Counted from the stretch's first letter, positions 19,427-28,332 are shown. The stretch is 63,177 bases of DNA from an uncultured Pseudohongiella sp. (GCA_902537815.1 CACBCS010000011.1:1-63177); one strand, 5' to 3'. The notes: generated by a model not told the origin, from the letters alone. Program-made: numbers and translations.

Positions 19427-19723
19427 ATGAGTAAAACACCCGCCCAACGTGGCAGACCAGCAGGAATGCGGCCTAGACAGCTTGAGTTAAAGCAAACGCT
19501 TTTGGAGCATCCAGACGTTCCTACGGTCATAGAGACGGTCGTTAGAACTGCTCTTGATGACACTCATAAGAATCAAACGGCAGCTCAGAAAATACTTATG
19601 GATAGGATTCTTCCCATAAGCACCTTTGATAAGCAGTTTGATAATCGAGAGAAAATTACGATAAACGTAAGTGTAATCGGTAAAGAATCTGAAACATTAG
19701 AGGGTGAGGTAATCGAACAATGA
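19427..19723 (+). CDS. 98-aa protein, RGRPAG N-terminus
   Basis: Not recognised with confidence. It begins MSKTPAQRGRPAGMRPRQLE, a basic start like those of some phage small-terminase or DNA-associated proteins, followed by a helical core (VPTVIETVVRTALDDTHKNQ, AAQKILMDRILPIS) and an acidic end. Its stop overlaps the next start as ATGA, so it is coupled to the membrane-protein array. Two decayed copies lie at 27650 and 39500, each also next to array or module genes. Confidence 0.65.
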   Translation: MSKTPAQRGRPAGMRPRQLELKQTLLEHPDVPTVIETVVRTALDDTHKNQTAAQKILMDRILPISTFDKQFDNREKITINVSVIGKESETLEGEVIEQ

Positions 19724-20181
19724 AAATTGCTTCTGCTAGCACAATTTCCATCATTAGTAATTTTGTACTTATCGCAAGTGTAATAGTTTTAATACTAGAG
19801 ATCCGACAAAATCAAACAAACATGTTGGCTCAATCTAGTTATGAGAGAACCAGGATGGCTATTGCGAATGAGCAAGCAAATTTAATGGGTGCTTCTGAAA
19901 TTGCTGATAAATTTCGCGAAGGCGAGGAGATAACTGAAGATGAACTTGTAATCCTCAAGCTTCGCGATAGCCAATTAATGAGGTATTTTGAAAACCTTCA
20001 CTATTTAAATAGCATTGCCGTTCTTGATAAAGAAATCTGGGAAGCAAACTCGCGAGGTATCGAGTCATTTTGTTCACGCCAAAAAAACTATCCAGATTAT
20101 CCCGCATTAGCTACGAATGAAGAATTTAAATATCGCACCAGCTACGTTGAGTTCTTCAAAACATCCTGTGGGCTTGAGTAG
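19720..20181 (+). CDS. Array membrane protein 1
   Basis: 153 aa. N-terminal membrane span (about 8-27, ISNFVLIASVIVLILEI) is followed at once by RQNQ and then a mainly helical, charged domain of about 120 residues, probably cytosolic. This is the shared plan of eight paralogs in the window: span, then L/E-I/L-E-x-R/Q-Q-N/T-Q, then helices. This copy is among the more diverged. It is coupled to the 98-aa gene by an ATGA overlap. Confidence 0.75.
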   Translation: MKIASASTISIISNFVLIASVIVLILEIRQNQTNMLAQSSYERTRMAIANEQANLMGASEIADKFREGEEITEDELVILKLRDSQLMRYFENLHYLNSIAVLDKEIWEANSRGIESFCSRQKNYPDYPALATNEEFKYRTSYVEFFKTSCGLE

Positions 20182-20276
20182 CTAGCGGCTTTTCTTTTCC
20201 GCACACTAAATGCCATAGACAAAATTCGGTCCTTTTTTGGACAGCAGCCAAGTAGACCCTATAGAAGATAATGCAT

Positions 20277-20750
20277 ATGTCTTCAAGAACACCCGCAGCA
20301 ATATCATTCACTGGAGTGGCCAATTTTCTTGGTGTTTTAGGGGTAATTGGTTCATTAATTTTTGTTGGCTTGGAGTTACGGCAAACGCAACGCATAGCAC
20401 TCGCAGACATGGAGCAGCGAAGGTCAGAGCAGAATACTGATAGGGCTTTGGCATTTCTTACGGGGGAGGCTGAAGCATATGCAAACTCGCGTGGTAAGTC
20501 GCTCAGTCAGCTGTCATCAAAAGAACGCTTCCTTCGGGAAATGCATTGGGAATGGGCAACGCAAATGCAACAAAATACGCTTTTCCAATATGAAGAAGGA
20601 TTCATATCCGATAGTCAGTGGGAAATTATTGCTGCGCGGATTCTTCAGAGTTGGAATAACTGCTCGTCGAGAGAGTTATACGATGAAAATTACTTGGAAA
20701 CTGCATTCATTGAATTTCTAGAAACTCTACCTGATGAATGCATCGAATAG
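20277..20750 (+). CDS. Array membrane protein 2
   Basis: 157 aa with the clearest family N-terminus: SFTGVANFLGVLGVIGSLIF then VGLELRQTQRIA. The first 40 residues are nearly the same as in the copy at 27847. The helical domain ends in FLETLPDECIE, an end shared with copies 4 and 7 (PDECAE, PDTCTE). The second of two ATGs is chosen because AGAAGATAATGCAT before it matches the spacing at the next gene. Confidence 0.8.
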   Translation: MSSRTPAAISFTGVANFLGVLGVIGSLIFVGLELRQTQRIALADMEQRRSEQNTDRALAFLTGEAEAYANSRGKSLSQLSSKERFLREMHWEWATQMQQNTLFQYEEGFISDSQWEIIAARILQSWNNCSSRELYDENYLETAFIEFLETLPDECIE

Positions 20751-20764
20751 GGGAGATAACGCAT

Positions 20765-21268
20765 ATGTCTTCAAAAATAACCACAGGAATTACGTTTGCA
20801 GCGGCAACTAATGCAATAGGGGCAATAGGCATTATTGGCTCCTTAATCGCTGTACTTCTCGAGCTTCAACAAAATTATATAGTTATGGAGGAAAGTAATA
20901 ACTTAGCGAGGATGGAAGCTTCAGATAGGGCCTTCATCAATTCTCTGGAGGTAAGAAGAGAAATAATCGACAACATTGACATATGGGTTAAAGGCTCGGC
21001 AGGTTACACACTTACAGAGAAAGAGGAAGTAGTGTTTTTTAATCTATGTGCGAATCAGATTTTTGCGCTGGCTTCTGCTTGGGAGCAAGACTTTTACTCT
21101 GCAAACCAAGAGAAGATGCAAGTCAGATTAGATATAGCCAAGTCTCAGGGTGATTCTACCTGTTATGACCGCCCGTTGTTCAAACAAAGGCTTCAAGGTA
21201 GAGGTGAAATTTTCGCCCCATTAGTCGAAGCTATCAATCTTGGCTCAAATAGAGGAATACAGAATTGA
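20765..21268 (+). CDS. Array membrane protein 3
   Basis: 167 aa, same plan: FAAATNAIGAIGIIGSLIAV span, then LLELQQNY. The start at MSSKITTG has a GGGGAG ribosome site; the first eight residues resemble those of copy 2. The C-terminal half (with CYDRPLFKQRLQGRGE) does not follow the PDEC ending, so it has diverged. It begins 14 bases after copy 2 and overlaps copy 4. Confidence 0.75.
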   Translation: MSSKITTGITFAAATNAIGAIGIIGSLIAVLLELQQNYIVMEESNNLARMEASDRAFINSLEVRREIIDNIDIWVKGSAGYTLTEKEEVVFFNLCANQIFALASAWEQDFYSANQEKMQVRLDIAKSQGDSTCYDRPLFKQRLQGRGEIFAPLVEAINLGSNRGIQN

Positions 21269-21717
21269 AGCAAGTTAGCTTAGATACATGGATTCAGCTT
21301 ATTGGGATGCTAGGTGTACTTGGTGGTCTAATCTTTGTTGGGCTTGAGATGCAGCAAAATCAGCGAATTGCGATAGGCGCGAATCAGCAGTCCAGGGCAG
21401 ATTTACGAGCACAACTATTAATCACTCCTTTTCAGGGCAATATAGAAATGGCAAGGGTTTTGAATATTGAATGGGAAGAAATGACAGAAGAACAGAAATT
21501 GGCGAGAGGCACGCATCAGCTTTATCGGTGGAATACACTAGAGAATATGTTTGTCCAAAATCAACTGGGATTAGTCGCTCCAGAAACATGGGCCTTAATG
21601 GAGTCCTACATAAAGACTAGAAAGTCAGAATGCTACCTAAGAGACTACATGCCAAATTTTAATCCTGCGTTTTCTGAGTATTTGCGCTCTGTACCAGATG
21701 AATGCGCTGAGCGATAA
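21265..21717 (+). CDS. Array membrane protein 4
   Basis: 150 aa from a TTG start that overlaps the stop of copy 3, with GAGG upstream. Span IQLIGMLGVLGGLIFVGLEM is followed by QQNQRIAIGANQQSRADLR. The end reads FSEYLRSVPDECAER. The overlap makes translational coupling with copy 3 likely, so copies 2, 3 and 4 form one transcript. Confidence 0.75.
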   Translation: MKQVSLDTWIQLIGMLGVLGGLIFVGLEMQQNQRIAIGANQQSRADLRAQLLITPFQGNIEMARVLNIEWEEMTEEQKLARGTHQLYRWNTLENMFVQNQLGLVAPETWALMESYIKTRKSECYLRDYMPNFNPAFSEYLRSVPDECAER

Positions 21718-21762
21718 AAATACTGATAGCACTAATGCTGTTTTGATTTTTAAGGAAAGCTT

Positions 21763-22224
21763 ATGAAAATATCAGCAATAAAAGAAGGAGTGTCACTGCT
21801 AGCAAATATTGGTGTCATTGCGTCTATCGTATTTCTAGGTTTAGAGATGCGCCAAAATACCGAGATGATTAAATCACAAACAAGAGATACGATTACAGAG
21901 AAGCAAATGATTTGGTACTCATCCTTGGTAGAAAATGAAGATTTAGCTTTTATATAGAATACATCGAGCACTGAACCAACTCTTCTTCAACGCGGAACAC
22001 CTGAATACTATCGATGGAGTTTTTATATTTTGGAGAATTTCAGAATGTGGGAGAATGAGTACTACCAGTATCAACAAGGCTTATTTGATTCATCTGAATT
22101 TGAACCACGCCTTATTACCTGGGCGGGCGTTCTTAACCGCCCCATGTCACTCGAATGGTGGCAAAGGGCACAAAGGTCGTTCTCTCCTGACTTTGTATCA
22201 TTGATAGATAGTTTGATTGAATAA
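21763..22224 (+). pseudogene. Array membrane protein 5, interrupted by an amber codon
   Basis: The frame runs MKISAIKEGVSLLANIGVIA..., has VFLGLEMRQNTEMI after the span, and meets TAG at 21955-21957 (codon 65). The same frame then continues without damage to 22224, ending in EWWQRAQRSFSPDFVSLIDS, which closely matches copy 8 (KWWNEF..., NPDFVSFVDS). So one base change broke an otherwise intact 153-codon gene, unless amber is read through. Confidence 0.8.
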
Positions 22225-22248
22225 CTGAAAATCAAATTCTCATATAAA

Positions 22249-22580
22249 ATTCAAAGCAAACTGTAGTATCAAAGAGGATATTGAATCGGCACTGTACTTT
22301 GCAGAAAAAGCTTTGTAGATTTTTTTAATAATCTTCCAGATGCATGCACTGAATGATGCTCAGACGATACCTAGAGCAGCTTCACATTGACCTAGACAGC
22401 GGGCGCAGTTGTTTGGCTTTAGAGAGTGAATACTGGCAAGCACTTGAAGTCCTGGCCTATGAATACGGCTGGAACAACTGGCGTGATTTCTTCTATATGC
22501 GGGTGCTACCAGACAAACCTGAAGACATATCTTTGGCCAGTCATGTGCGGAAGATGGTGACGGTGTTTCTGTTTGATGAA
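22249..22580. repeat. Segmental duplication, copy 1
   Basis: Near-identical at first to 28226-28510: it covers the last 35 or so codons of array protein 7 (without its front part) plus the ribbon-helix-helix gene. A homopolymer differs (A5 against A6 in the other copy). Divergence grows toward the 3' end. A third partial match to its end lies at 29818-29901. Confidence 0.85.
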
Positions 22581-22634
22581 TTTGATGAACGGAGGTCTAG
22601 CGAGGGTACGGTTTATCCCGCCAATGTAGGCTAG
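22353..22634 (+). CDS. Ribbon-helix-helix (RHH_4-like) DNA-binding protein
   Basis: 93 aa. The core CLALESEYWQALEVLAYEYG followed by WNNWRDFFY and ISLASHVRKMVTVFLFDE fits the RHH_4 pattern (strand with charged residues, then two helices), so it is probably a small dimeric DNA binder. The start overlaps the stop of the array-protein remnant before it (ATGA), as in the second copy at 28329. It is the only intact copy of three and could regulate the array; that is inference. Confidence 0.6.
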   Translation: MMLRRYLEQLHIDLDSGRSCLALESEYWQALEVLAYEYGWNNWRDFFYMRVLPDKPEDISLASHVRKMVTVFLFDEFDERRSSEGTVYPANVG

Positions 22635-22865
22635 TGTGCTGATTTGTGAATAGAAATATGATTTTATTGGCCGCTAGTATTTTAAAGATAGTCAACCTCA
22701 GTCAGGCTGCGCCTACGAGGTGAATAACAATGGAGAGCTTGCATGTATAAGACATTCACTTCTAAGGACCGAGTAAGCGAAATACATTTCCAAGTCTGCT
22801 GACATCACTCGTAACGATTCCATGATAACCTCGGTGAATACCCTTAGATCTTCGGTCCCCGTAAA

Positions 22866-23045
22866 ATGCGCAAGTTACTCATGAGGATTTGGTATCTTCC
22901 AAGCAATCTAGTCGAAAAACTAGACGAGAAGGCTTCTAAATCAAGAGCGAAGCTCGGCATCAAAGATGAATGGGATGACGACACGTCGTTTGTTGTGTTT
23001 CTGATCGTATTTTCCAGTTTGGTACTGTATCACCTATTTACCTAG
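22866..23045 (+). CDS. 59-aa tail-anchored small protein
   Basis: MRKLLMRIWYLPSNLVEK..., a charged middle (DEWDDD) and a C-terminal hydrophobic span FVVFLIVFSSLVLYHLF. The composition is protein-like but the ribosome site is weak and no second copy was found. The rest of 22635-23222 shows nothing else. Confidence 0.35.
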   Translation: MRKLLMRIWYLPSNLVEKLDEKASKSRAKLGIKDEWDDDTSFVVFLIVFSSLVLYHLFT

Positions 23046-23222
23046 CTTTTTTCACTAAGACTGGGCACCGTTGGCCACTTGCTCAGTCAATTATCAGCCG
23101 CTAAACGTGATTCTTTTCGGCAGCCTCCGAGGGCGCCATCTACTCATACAACAAAACTCTCTGATACTATGTCCACCTCAATTGAATCCAAATTTAGGTC
23201 GACGATTAAATCTGGAGTTATC

Positions 23223-24848
23223 GTGAACAAGCAAGTAATTCAATACAAAATGTACTGTAGAAGTATCTTTCTTATCGTGATCTCTCTCTCGTCCTGCAGT
23301 GATAAGCCTCAAAACTCTGTATCAGAGGCAAGCATGAGTAGTGGTGGTTACACTTCTAAAATGCCGCAAGCACCGCGTTTAGTCGAAGCTACGATCGCAG
23401 GATTACAGGAATCACTAAGGAGCGGTGATTTTTCCTGTCGGGATGTCGTACGTGGCTATCTCGATAGAATCGCGGCTTATGACCAGCCCAGTGGTATCAA
23501 CGCAATTACTGAAATAAATCCTAACGCTCTGCGTCGTGCAGATGAAATCGATTCCGCTTTAGCGAAAGGTATCGAGATGCCTCCGCTATTTTGTGCCCCG
23601 CTGCTAGTAAAAGATAATTTTGACACTGCTGATATGGTAACCACTGGGGGATCTATCGCACTACGGAACAGTGTGCCGGAAGACGACGCCTTCATGATTC
23701 GGAAGCTTAGAGATGCAGGTGCGATTGTGCTTGCAAAAACGAATATGGCAGAGTGGGCATTCAGTCCGAGAGAAAGCATCTCCTCCTTATATGGCCGCAC
23801 TGCTAATGCGTACGATCTGAACTACGTACCAGCAGGTTCATCGGGTGGCACTGCTTCTGGAGTAGCTGCAAGCTTTGGAGTCGCCGGCATGGGCTCCGAC
23901 ACTGGGAACTCGATCCGAGGACCATCCTCTCATCTTTCTTTATTCGGATTACGCTCGACCTTGGGCCTGACCAGTCGAGATGGCGTAATTCCACTTAATT
24001 TTGATCGTGACATCGCTGGCCCAATGGCAAGAACGGTGGAAGATGGCGTAAAACTGTTTGACGTAATCGCAGACTATGACCCCAGCGACCCTCTAGCCGA
24101 ACCAAATCGGCGTGAAGAATCCTATCTAAAATATCTTAATGTTAGTGGTCTTCAAGGTAAACGGCTTGGCGTACTTCGAAGTCTAGTCGATCAGGATGGG
24201 GCGGACCCCGAAATTAAACTAATATTCGAAGATGCCATAGCGAAATTAAGTGAAGCCGGGGCAGAAATAGTTGATCCATTCTCGATCACAGATTTCGAAG
24301 CTCTCAGCGATGCTATCCCATTTTGCCCAAGATTTCGCTATGACGCTGCTCAATATTTGCTTACGTTACCCAGCCAGCCAGTCACGGATGTGAATCTTTT
24401 GCTCGATAGCGATCAAGTTTCTGATGAGGCGCGTAGTCGCTTGACTTTTTACTCGGAGTATCCGTTGGACGTTTCACCTGATGAATGGGTGGAGCCTTGT
24501 ATTACTTGGCCAAATAATCCTCTGCGTAACCAGCTTCTTCAGAATGTCATTGCAGCAATGAATACAGCGCAGATCGACGGCATTATCTTTCCAACCTGGT
24601 CGAATCCACCTGCGCATATTGATCGTGGGGTTGAAGAGTATGCAGGAGACAATAGCCAGTTGTTGGCGCCAGATGCTGGACTCCCAGCTTTAACGGTTCC
24701 GATGGGCTTCTGGCGTAATCATTTACCAGTGGGCCTACAATTTGTGGGAAGGCCATATTCCGAAGGCACTTTAATAGAAATGGCTTACTCGTTCGAGCAG
24801 GCAACTCGCCATCGTCGACCGCCATCCGACTACCCGGAGTTGAATTGA
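23223..24848 (+). CDS. Amidase-signature lipoprotein
   Basis: 541 aa from a GTG start with GGAG six bases before it. The N-terminus MNKQVIQYKMYCRSIFLIV leads to the lipobox LSSC, so it is probably lipid-anchored. The amidase-signature triad is visible: Lys in PLLVKDNFDTAD, Ser in AGSSGGTASGVAA and nucleophile Ser in SDTGNSIRGPSS. Substrate unknown. Longer in-frame starts exist but would bury the signal peptide. It lies 72 bases before the carboxyltransferase gene on the same strand. Confidence 0.85.
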   Translation: MNKQVIQYKMYCRSIFLIVISLSSCSDKPQNSVSEASMSSGGYTSKMPQAPRLVEATIAGLQESLRSGDFSCRDVVRGYLDRIAAYDQPSGINAITEINPNALRRADEIDSALAKGIEMPPLFCAPLLVKDNFDTADMVTTGGSIALRNSVPEDDAFMIRKLRDAGAIVLAKTNMAEWAFSPRESISSLYGRTANAYDLNYVPAGSSGGTASGVAASFGVAGMGSDTGNSIRGPSSHLSLFGLRSTLGLTSRDGVIPLNFDRDIAGPMARTVEDGVKLFDVIADYDPSDPLAEPNRREESYLKYLNVSGLQGKRLGVLRSLVDQDGADPEIKLIFEDAIAKLSEAGAEIVDPFSITDFEALSDAIPFCPRFRYDAAQYLLTLPSQPVTDVNLLLDSDQVSDEARSRLTFYSEYPLDVSPDEWVEPCITWPNNPLRNQLLQNVIAAMNTAQIDGIIFPTWSNPPAHIDRGVEEYAGDNSQLLAPDAGLPALTVPMGFWRNHLPVGLQFVGRPYSEGTLIEMAYSFEQATRHRRPPSDYPELN

Positions 24849-24920
24849 GAAAAGATCAGCTGCTTAAAATATGTTACTAGTTTAATAAAATTTTGCTTCT
24901 AGGTGGTCACGAACGGTCTT

Positions 24921-26474
24921 ATGAGTTGGGAAAAAGAAATCCAAGAAATAGAGAAACGCAAGCAACTTGCTCTGTTACAAGGTGGCGAATCTGCAATAGA
25001 ACAACAACATCTTAAAGGGCGGCTCACAGTCCGAGAGCGAATTACTGAACTCGTCGACCCTGGTAGCTTCGAGGAAATCGGCCTTGCAGCTGGGTCAGCG
25101 AGTAGAGATGCATCAGGTGAGTTGACAAACTTTGAGCCGGCCAATTTCCTCGTTGGCTTCGGTAGAGTCAATGGTAGAAGGATCGTTGTCGGGGGTGAAG
25201 ATTTCACAATGAAGGGTGGGTCTCCGTCTACGGCGGGCTTGCGAAAAAGTATTTATGCGGAAGACCTCGCACTTCAATTTAAAGTACCGCTAATCCGGCT
25301 TCATGAAGGAGCTGGAGGCAGTGTGGGAGGCAGCGGCGGGAAGCCTGCAAGTTTACCAGATCCGGTTTACGCACCACCAAGGTTCCAATCTGTAGCAAAA
25401 GCAATGGCGACGGTCCCGGTTGCCACTGCTGCGCTAGGGTCAGTCGCGGGACTACCTGCGGGCAGGCTCGTTGCAGCACACTTTTCTGTAATGTCGAAGG
25501 CAACTGCACAAATATTGACGGCAGGGCCTGCGGTAGTCGCACGCGCGATGGGCGAGCAGAAAAGCAAAGAGGAGCTCGGAGGCTGGAGAGTTCATACGAA
25601 AAATGGCACCGTGGATAACGGGGCTGATGATGAAATAGCATGCTTGGAGGAGATAAGAAAATTTCTTTCCTTCATGCCGAACAACATTCATGAACTTGCC
25701 CCAAGATTAAATTGTGAGGATCCCATAGACCGTAAAGATCAAATACTCACCTCGATAGTTCCCCGCGATCGAAGAAAGTCTTTCGATATGCGACTGGTAA
25801 TTAACAGTATCGTGGACCGCACTAGCTTTTTCGAAATAGGGACTGGCTACGGCCGATCCCAAATAACAGGTCTCGCGAGGCTCAATGGACAGCCAGTCGG
25901 CATTTGGGCAAACAACTGCAAGTTTCTCGCCGGCTCTATGACAGCAAATGGTGCAAACAAGGCGCGCAGATTCATGGAATTGTGCGACCTGTTCCGCCTA
26001 CCAATAGTTGCGTTGGTTGATGAGCCGGGGTTTATGATTGGAAGTCAGGCGGAAAAAGAGGCCACGATAAGATATGGCACCGCAGCAGTTTTGACCGCAG
26101 CAATGACAACCGTTCCTTGGGCCTCCGTTATGATTCGAAGGTCTTTTGGTGTTGCACAAGCCGCTCACTACGGACCAGGGGGATTCGTTCTCGCTTGGCC
26201 ATCTGCTGAAAGCGGACCACTACCGGTGGAAGGGGGAGTGGCAGTGGCTTTTCAAAAAGACATCGCCGCGGCGCCAGACCCGGAAGCTAGACGTCGAGAA
26301 TTAGAGACTAAATTCGCTGCTAAGCAGTCTCCCTTTCCAAGATCAGAAGCGTTCAGTGTCCATGATCTCATTAATCCGGCAGAAACTAGATTTGAACTCT
26401 GTCGTTGGGTTGACAGGATTGTGCCGCTTCTGCCGGGGCTTTTAGGCTCAGCGCAATTTCATATACGACCCTAA
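24921..26474 (+). CDS. Acyl-CoA carboxylase carboxyltransferase subunit (PccB-like)
   Basis: 517 aa from MSWEKEIQEIEKRKQLA, the usual opening of this family (a GTG 18 bases upstream is possible). Two crotonase-like halves are seen: GGRLTVRERI-type start with LTVRERITELVDPGSFEEIG and GGEDFTMKGGS, and in the second half FLAGSMTANGANKARRF, VDEPGFMIGS and YGPGGFVLAWPSAESGPLPVEG. It would move CO2 between biotin and an acyl-CoA. No biotin carboxylase gene is nearby, only the carrier next to it. Confidence 0.85.
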   Translation: MSWEKEIQEIEKRKQLALLQGGESAIEQQHLKGRLTVRERITELVDPGSFEEIGLAAGSASRDASGELTNFEPANFLVGFGRVNGRRIVVGGEDFTMKGGSPSTAGLRKSIYAEDLALQFKVPLIRLHEGAGGSVGGSGGKPASLPDPVYAPPRFQSVAKAMATVPVATAALGSVAGLPAGRLVAAHFSVMSKATAQILTAGPAVVARAMGEQKSKEELGGWRVHTKNGTVDNGADDEIACLEEIRKFLSFMPNNIHELAPRLNCEDPIDRKDQILTSIVPRDRRKSFDMRLVINSIVDRTSFFEIGTGYGRSQITGLARLNGQPVGIWANNCKFLAGSMTANGANKARRFMELCDLFRLPIVALVDEPGFMIGSQAEKEATIRYGTAAVLTAAMTTVPWASVMIRRSFGVAQAAHYGPGGFVLAWPSAESGPLPVEGGVAVAFQKDIAAAPDPEARRRELETKFAAKQSPFPRSEAFSVHDLINPAETRFELCRWVDRIVPLLPGLLGSAQFHIRP

Positions 26475-26497
26475 CATTGCATTGCGAGAAAGAAAAT

Positions 26498-26722
26498 ATG
26501 ACCAAGGTGACTCTTGAAACTGCCGGTAGTGTATGGAAGGTTTTGATTAACGTTGGAGACTCAGTCGATATTGGAACAACCATGTTTGTCTTAGAGGTAA
26601 TGAAAATGGAGGTTCCTTACGAGGCAACCAAAAAGGGCGAGGTAGTTGCCATTCATATCGAGGAAGGCGACATTGTTGAAGAAGACCAAATCGCGGTTGA
26701 AATAAAAGAAGATGAGAGTTGA
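26498..26722 (+). CDS. Stand-alone biotin carrier protein
   Basis: 74 aa, a single biotinyl/lipoyl domain. The biotin-accepting lysine is in LEVMKMEVPYEA; GSVWKVLINVGDSVDIG and EGDIVEEDQIAVEI complete the hairpin fold. The start MTKVTLETAGSV has GAGAAAG before it. It lies 23 bases after the carboxyltransferase gene and must be its partner. Usually such a domain is fused to a biotin carboxylase. Confidence 0.85.
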   Translation: MTKVTLETAGSVWKVLINVGDSVDIGTTMFVLEVMKMEVPYEATKKGEVVAIHIEEGDIVEEDQIAVEIKEDES

Positions 26723-26771
26723 GCCTATGAGCTGAGCAGCTTAAGGTACGTCAATGCGTTTCGCCATATAG

Positions 26772-27290
26772 TCACTCTTGTATCGCGAAATAAGATGAAG
26801 AAACAATGTCGGCTTGCACGGAATTGTTCTCAACTTTATCAGCAATTGATTCCAGATATCTGATGAAGTCTCTTGAGAGCCCGCCCTCGTGATTTCTTAA
26901 CCATTTACGCATCCCCGGGAACCGAAACCACCAGCTAATTGAATCCTCTAACTCCTCCCATATCTTGCCATCAAATCGCGTTTCTAGCTGTTTCTTATAA
27001 ACAACTTCCACACCAACCATCCAACTGAGGATATAAAATCCGAACCGTGCTTGCTCACGCGGTGTCATTTTATGCTTACCGGACAAGCAGCACCATACTA
27101 TCCTTGACAGATCATCATCAGTTGCCATTAGCTTCAAAGCCTCAGCACGAAATAAGCTTACCTCCGTTGCCTCTTTCATATGGCTTTCCCTTGCGTTAGA
27201 TTTCAACTCATAAATAAGAACTATTAGCGAAACCAGGACCCCGAAACCGGCTAGGATTTGACCAAGATCTGCAAAATTTGACAACGTCAT
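26772..27290 (-). CDS. Array-family membrane protein 6
   Basis: 172 aa on the opposite strand to the main array. Span LGQILAGFGVLVSLIVLIYEL is followed by KSNARESHMKEATEVSLFRA, the family plan. The end carries a Trp/Phe-rich block (DSISWWFRFPGMRKWL and RDFIRYLESIADK) like copies 5 and 8. GGAGTG ribosome site. It is isolated, converging on the biotin carrier gene. Confidence 0.75.
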   Translation of the reverse strand: MTLSNFADLGQILAGFGVLVSLIVLIYELKSNARESHMKEATEVSLFRAEALKLMATDDDLSRIVWCCLSGKHKMTPREQARFGFYILSWMVGVEVVYKKQLETRFDGKIWEELEDSISWWFRFPGMRKWLRNHEGGLSRDFIRYLESIADKVENNSVQADIVSSSYFAIQE

Positions 27291-27649
27291 GAATTCACTC
27301 CAACTCTAATGGTTTATTAGATCGGTGAGTATAGAAACATCCAAAAGTCAACTGCAAGACAGGAAATGTGGCACATCTCAGTAACAGCCGCGCGTAAAAT
27401 TGGCTGAGGGTCGGAAATAATCGAAGGGAATTTTAGTAGCGAATGCCTTTCACCAGATCAAATCCACTTGACCGGCGCTACATACATTATTTTGCGAGTT
27501 ACCGGGGATACCAACTTACTTATCTCATCATTCCTCGCCTAGAGGCTTTGACAGCTTCGATTCTAGTGAACTTCTATGGCGTGGCTATCTCAAAACCATT
27601 GTTGTCTTTTATGCAGCCGCATTCGTTCAGAAGCTCCCAAGGCACATAA
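27291..27649. other. Gene-poor spacer
   Basis: About 360 bases without a supported gene. A 68-codon frame at 27443 has no family resemblance or ribosome site and is not called. The promoter of array protein 6 should lie at its left edge. Confidence 0.4.
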
Positions 27650-27766
27650 CAAGATCGTTAGATCCGTTCTTGATAACAACTGCAAAAATCAAGCAGTTGC
27701 CTAAAAAAGGTACCGATGGACAGAGTTCTTACCACAAGCACCTTTGACAAAGAAAGTGACTCTTAA
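27650..27766 (+). pseudogene. Remnant of the 98-aa gene
   Basis: Nucleotide similarity to about 19545-19650: GATCGTTAGATCCGTTCTTG matches GGTCGTTAGAACTGCTCTTG, and AGCACCTTTGACAAA matches AGCACCTTTGATAAG. In translation RVLTTSTFDK recalls RILPISTFDK. The front is missing and the frame is broken. It lies 81 bases before array protein 7, as the intact gene lies before protein 1. Confidence 0.65.
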
Positions 27767-27846
27767 TAAAGAGTCAATAACACTATTTCAATTATTCTCA
27801 TGAAGGACGAAACACTTCTTAATGAGCTATGACTGGGAGTCCGCGC

Positions 27847-28332
27847 ATGTCTTTAAAAACACCCGTTGCAATATCATTTACTGGAGTGGCCAATTTCCTT
27901 GGTGTGGTTGGCGTTATTGGCTCCCTTATTTTTGTTGGACTTGAACTACAGCAGACTCAAAGAATTGCGATTGCGGGACAAGTCCAAGCGAGGGCTGAAA
28001 TGCTGGCCAATAGGAGCATCGCACTTATGCAGGGCGAGGCGGACTCAATGAATCAGATTCTTTCATATTCTCAATCTGCAGCTAGTATGAATCCAAAACT
28101 TGAGGTTCTAAGGTCTGCGCAAATAGGCTGGAACATAGCAATAATGAGCAATACATTTTACCAGTATAGCGTTGGCCTACTGACAGAAGAACAATTCGTT
28201 GTCGCGCGTAAACGTATGATTTCATTCAAAGCGAACTGTAGTATCAAAGAGGACATTGAATCGGCACTGTACTTTGCAGAAAAAAGCTTTGTAGATTTTT
28301 TTAATAATCTTCCAGATACATGCACTGAATGA
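27847..28332 (+). CDS. Array-family membrane protein 7
   Basis: 161 aa. N-terminus MSLKTPVAISFTGVANFLGV, then VGVIGSLIFVGLELQQTQRIAI, is almost the same as in copy 2, so these two arose by recent duplication. The end FFNNLPDTCTE matches the PDEC endings. GGGAG ribosome site before the chosen ATG; another in-frame ATG is 18 bases upstream. The stop overlaps the start of the following RHH copy. Confidence 0.8.
   Translation: MSLKTPVAISFTGVANFLGVVGVIGSLIFVGLELQQTQRIAIAGQVQARAEMLANRSIALMQGEADSMNQILSYSQSAASMNPKLEVLRSAQIGWNIAIMSNTFYQYSVGLLTEEQFVVARKRMISFKANCSIKEDIESALYFAEKSFVDFFNNLPDTCTE

Larger units (their letters stand above)
19040..19467. repeat. Module repeat, copy 1 (with a variable centre)
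   Basis: The outer parts match 39099-39537: about 165 bases starting ATAGGACCCACAAAAAAATAG on one side, and AATAATAGGACATGACACAT through the start of the 98-aa gene on the other. The central minus-strand small gene differs between the two copies. A 17-base direct repeat, GAGTGAGTCTRAATAGG, lies at about 19033 and again at about 19205. Confidence 0.8.

Noticed and set aside
22353-22634. RHH gene as the antitoxin of a toxin-antitoxin pair
   Set aside because: The coupled upstream gene is a membrane protein without toxin features, and the order and decay pattern do not resemble known pairs.
27443-27649. 68-codon frame on the plus strand
   Set aside because: No ribosome site, no resemblance to any family, and it runs into the remnant of the 98-aa gene.
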